From an uncultured Lachnospiraceae bacterium (GTDB lineage: Bacteria; Bacillota; Clostridia; Lachnospirales; Lachnospiraceae), in the NCBI GenBank assembly GCA_934402055.1, contig CAKRTC010000004.1, positions 1 through 64,000 on the forward strand: a DNA stretch of 64,000 nucleotides. The letters are read 5' to 3'. Positions 61,938 to 64,000 of the stretch are shown here, one piece after another (within the stretch, counting starts at the first letter, position 1; the number at the start of each line of letters is the position of its first letter). Below the pieces are notes generated by a model. It ran no database searches. It saw only the letters and a list, made by a program, of their open reading frames with translations, and was not told the DNA's origin. Position numbers and translations under genes: made by a program.

Positions 61938-62747
61938 TTAGCCCTCCAATTCCGCAAGTGCTGCGGCTCTCTCTTCGGCATTCGGTCCCTTACCGTGCCA
62001 GCCTACCTGATCTTCCATAAAGGATACGCCCTTACCCTTGACGGTATGTGCAAGTATGCACTTAGGCTTACCGGATACAGGCTTATTGAGTGCCTCCACT
62101 ACGGCATCGATGTCATTGCCGTCGGCAAGCTCGATGACCTCAAGTCCGAAAGCAGCAAGCTTGGCATGAAGATCTCCGAGGGACATTACCTCGTCATTGC
62201 GGCCGTCTATCTGAAGTCCGTTCCAGTCTATCATAATAGTAAGATTGTCAAGCTTATAATGAGCGGCAGACATAAATGCCTCCCAGATCTGTCCCTCCTG
62301 ACACTCTCCGTCTCCGAGTATGGTATATACCTTGGTATCCTTACCCTGACATTTTGCTCCGAGAGCCATACCTACGGCAATAGAGCAGCCCTGTCCGAGT
62401 GATCCGGTTGAAGCATCTACTCCGGGAGTGGTCTTAACAGACGGATGTCCCTGAAGCATACCGTCTATCTGACGGAAGTTCTCAAAGGCTTCCTTACCGA
62501 AAAATCCCTTGCGGCAAAGAAGTGCATAGTAACAAGGAGCCGCATGACCCTTGCTGAGTACAAATCTGTCTCTGTCAGGATCCTGAGGGTTCTTAGGATC
62601 AAGTCTCATCTGTGTATAGAACACAGCTGTCATAAGCTCTACCGACGAAAGCGATCCGCCCGGATGTCCGCTTGCGGCATTGGATATCATGTTGATGATA
62701 TCTTTTCTTGTCTCGCGACATATAGTCTTAAGTTCCTGTGATGTCAT
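61938..62747 (-). CDS. Transketolase, N-terminal subunit
   Basis: The 269-residue protein is the ThDP-binding half: conserved SAASGHPGGSLSSVELMTA near the N-terminus, GHAAPCYYALL, and the ThDP/Mg motif ILGDGECQEGQIWEA ending in the WNGLQ Asn. ATG 62745..62747 follows GGTGG; 38 open upstream codons lack an RBS. Split transketolases are common in Clostridia and Archaea. Confidence 0.95.
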   Translation of the reverse strand: MTSQELKTICRETRKDIINMISNAASGHPGGSLSSVELMTAVFYTQMRLDPKNPQDPDRDRFVLSKGHAAPCYYALLCRKGFFGKEAFENFRQIDGMLQGHPSVKTTPGVDASTGSLGQGCSIAVGMALGAKCQGKDTKVYTILGDGECQEGQIWEAFMSAAHYKLDNLTIMIDWNGLQIDGRNDEVMSLGDLHAKLAAFGLEVIELADGNDIDAVVEALNKPVSGKPKCILAHTVKGKGVSFMEDQVGWHGKGPNAEERAAALAELEG

Positions 62748-63013
62748 ATAAAGACCACCTCTGATTAATAGAATTATTACATTTAATCGGCTGATTAAAC
62801 GATTGGTTATTAATAAAGTTTGTAGATGCAATAGTGCACATACATCGTAATATTTTAGCATATATATTTACTTCGGTACACCTCAAAATACCGCAGAATG
62901 CTGTTTTTAAGACAAAACACCGCAGAAAAGCGTTTTATTTCCCAGTGCTTAATTTTTCTTATCAATTAAATAAGGATCGCTTCGTACTTCGTACTCGCGC
63001 AATCTATAAAGTA
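62748..63013. other. Intergenic region upstream of the transketolase genes
   Basis: AT-rich with no gene. It should hold the transketolase promoter (a GCTAAAATA -10-like word on the minus strand near 62856), but no convincing -35 is seen. A CGTACTTCGTACTCGCGC stretch near 62985 shares CTCGCGC with the structured element at 59508. Confidence 0.35.
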
Positions 63014-63049
63014 AAAAGCGTACCTGTACATCCATACTGATACGCTTTT
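63014..63049 (-). terminator. Terminator of the NlpC/P60-like gene
   Basis: AAAAGCGTA pairs with TACGCTTTT with further inner pairing; the minus strand continues TTTTTAC. It lies 28 bases past the stop. Confidence 0.75.
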
Positions 63050-63076
63050 GCTATAAATCGAAGTTTTGTTTGTCTG

Positions 63077-64000
63077 CTAATCAAGCAAAGATCTGTAATA
63101 CGGCCAGCTTGCCGTCATCTCGGATACTATTACATTGTTAATGACTCCTCCGGTCTCATGTATGCCGATGAAATTACCGTTCTGAGCCCAGCAAAGGAAC
63201 ATGACAACATGTGCATCAGATCCTGTACGTATAATAATATCTCCCGGTTTTAGCTCCGAACGCTGTATCCTGCGTCCGCAGCCTATAAGCGTACCGGTAC
63301 TTTCTCCGTCAAGACTGTGCCCTGTCACCGACCAATATACCCAGTTTATCCAGCCTGAGCAATCGAGCCCTTTTAGGATACGACCTCTGTAATCCGGACT
63401 AGTCAGAGTATAGAAGTTATTGCTGCTGTAACCGCCTCCGGAAGGCTTACCGCCCCAGTAATAAGGTATCTTGCCTACCGAATTCAGTGCATACTCAACT
63501 ATGTTCTTTCTCGTTACGGAAACATCCGGTGAAAGTGAGTTAAGATAGCTGTTTATCTGTTCGGTAGTAAGTGAAGTCGACACCTTGATGGAAGATATCG
63601 AAAGGCCGTAGTTCTCAAGCCAGTCCTGTTCACAGAGCTTTTTAGCAAGCTCTATCTTATCTTCTGTCCAGCCCTGCCACTCATCATTGAAATTATCCTT
63701 GTTGTTTCCTATAGGATCTGCCTTAAACAGGGAATTCTTATCATCTATTCCTTTGATCGTAATACTTACATAGAGATCTATATGTCCCGGACAATATGAC
63801 TGTGATACCGTTATCTTCTCTGAGTCTGCTGTACCTGTCTCTGTCGCTGTTTTAGTTTCTCCGCTTGTCTGTGTCTGAGCCGAAGCCTGCGAAGTCTGCT
63901 CTTGGTTTCCGACTGCCGCAGTACTCTCACTTACGGCTGCCGCTGCTGTTTCTGCCGGAGTCTCCGAAGTAGAGCTTGCAGCCGAAGTTCCGTTACTTGC
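63077..64000 (-). CDS. NlpC/P60-like secreted hydrolase, 5' end beyond the window
   Basis: The reading frame stays open from 64000 down to the stop at 63077 (at least 307 codons), so the GTG at 63583 is internal and the true start is outside. Upstream of it lies a long Ala/Ser/Thr/Glu/Gln-rich linker (64000 to about 63830), then a small domain (about 63820-63560) and a C-terminal NlpC/P60-type papain-fold domain: catalytic Cys in GLDCSGWINW, His in SDAHVVMFLCW, and a third polar residue in FIGIHETGG. Probably a secreted peptidoglycan endopeptidase with a wall-spanning linker. Confidence 0.8.
   Translation of the reverse strand, partial: ASNGTSAASSTSETPAETAAAAVSESTAAVGNQEQTSQASAQTQTSGETKTATETGTADSEKITVSQSYCPGHIDLYVSITIKGIDDKNSLFKADPIGNNKDNFNDEWQGWTEDKIELAKKLCEQDWLENYGLSISSIKVSTSLTTEQINSYLNSLSPDVSVTRKNIVEYALNSVGKIPYYWGGKPSGGGYSSNNFYTLTSPDYRGRILKGLDCSGWINWVYWSVTGHSLDGESTGTLIGCGRRIQRSELKPGDIIIRTGSDAHVVMFLCWAQNGNFIGIHETGGVINNVIVSEMTASWPYYRSLLD

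Noticed and set aside
63077..63583. Complete small NlpC/P60 gene starting at GTG 63583
   Set aside because: The frame is open without stops to the window edge and encodes a linker and another domain upstream, so this codon is internal.

Overview
The window reads as a chromosomal segment of a low-to-moderate GC, anaerobic Firmicute, most likely a Clostridia/Lachnospiraceae member. The support is a class A RNase P RNA, the clostridial pairing of an archaeal-type PurO IMP cyclohydrolase with a stand-alone AICAR transformylase, a single-chain PurL, a TSCPD protein, many TRAP/Rpn/BMC genes and no respiratory genes. Almost every gene is on the minus strand; the one clear exception is the symporter at 58084..59316.

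Layout. 1-2967: accessory stretch with a lipoprotein, a decayed reading frame and an Rpn-family nuclease, bracketed by two direct copies of a short intergenic repeat. 2968-20451: housekeeping (corA, a small exporter, radA, clpC, two surface/cell-wall proteins with cadherin-like domains, rsmF, a HerA-like ATPase, a Wzy-like polymerase, the cdaA/ybbR c-di-AMP module and two unknown membrane proteins). 20516-38434: a nucleotide supercluster in one direction, pyrC-K-D-F / pyrE / pyrB-I / purE / purM-N-O-H(AICARFT) / purD / purL, then a TSCPD gene and guaB. 38591-42395: peptidase/transporter/RpiR unit (M20 amidohydrolase, YfcC carrier, RpiR regulator). 42589-44280: a compact HipA-like kinase plus DUF2442/HTH partner behind a promoter with palindromic operators. 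44410-44802: rnpB. 45032-57529: a TRAP transporter, an Asp/Glu racemase-like protein, a FadR-type regulator and a bacterial microcompartment (BMC) operon. 58084-64000: symporter, MATE exporter, split transketolase and the 3' part of an NlpC/P60-like secreted protein cut by the window edge.

The most unusual part is the BMC operon. It encodes a beta-keto-acid cleavage enzyme, a class II aldolase-fold protein, CoA-acylating aldehyde dehydrogenase, PduL, an iron alcohol dehydrogenase, a CoA-disulfide-reductase-like flavoprotein, one EutN vertex protein and a single tandem BMC shell protein. There is no B12 diol dehydratase, ethanolamine lyase or glycyl radical enzyme. The aldolase-fold protein has lost most canonical metal ligands but carries three identical C-x3-C-x2-C-x4-C motifs, and the alcohol dehydrogenase carries its own six-cysteine insertion. 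Together these suggest a metabolosome with an unrecognised substrate and possibly extra metal or Fe-S chemistry. The second candidate novelty is the kinase/DUF2442-HTH pair, which looks like a toxin-antitoxin-type module with kinase-first gene order.
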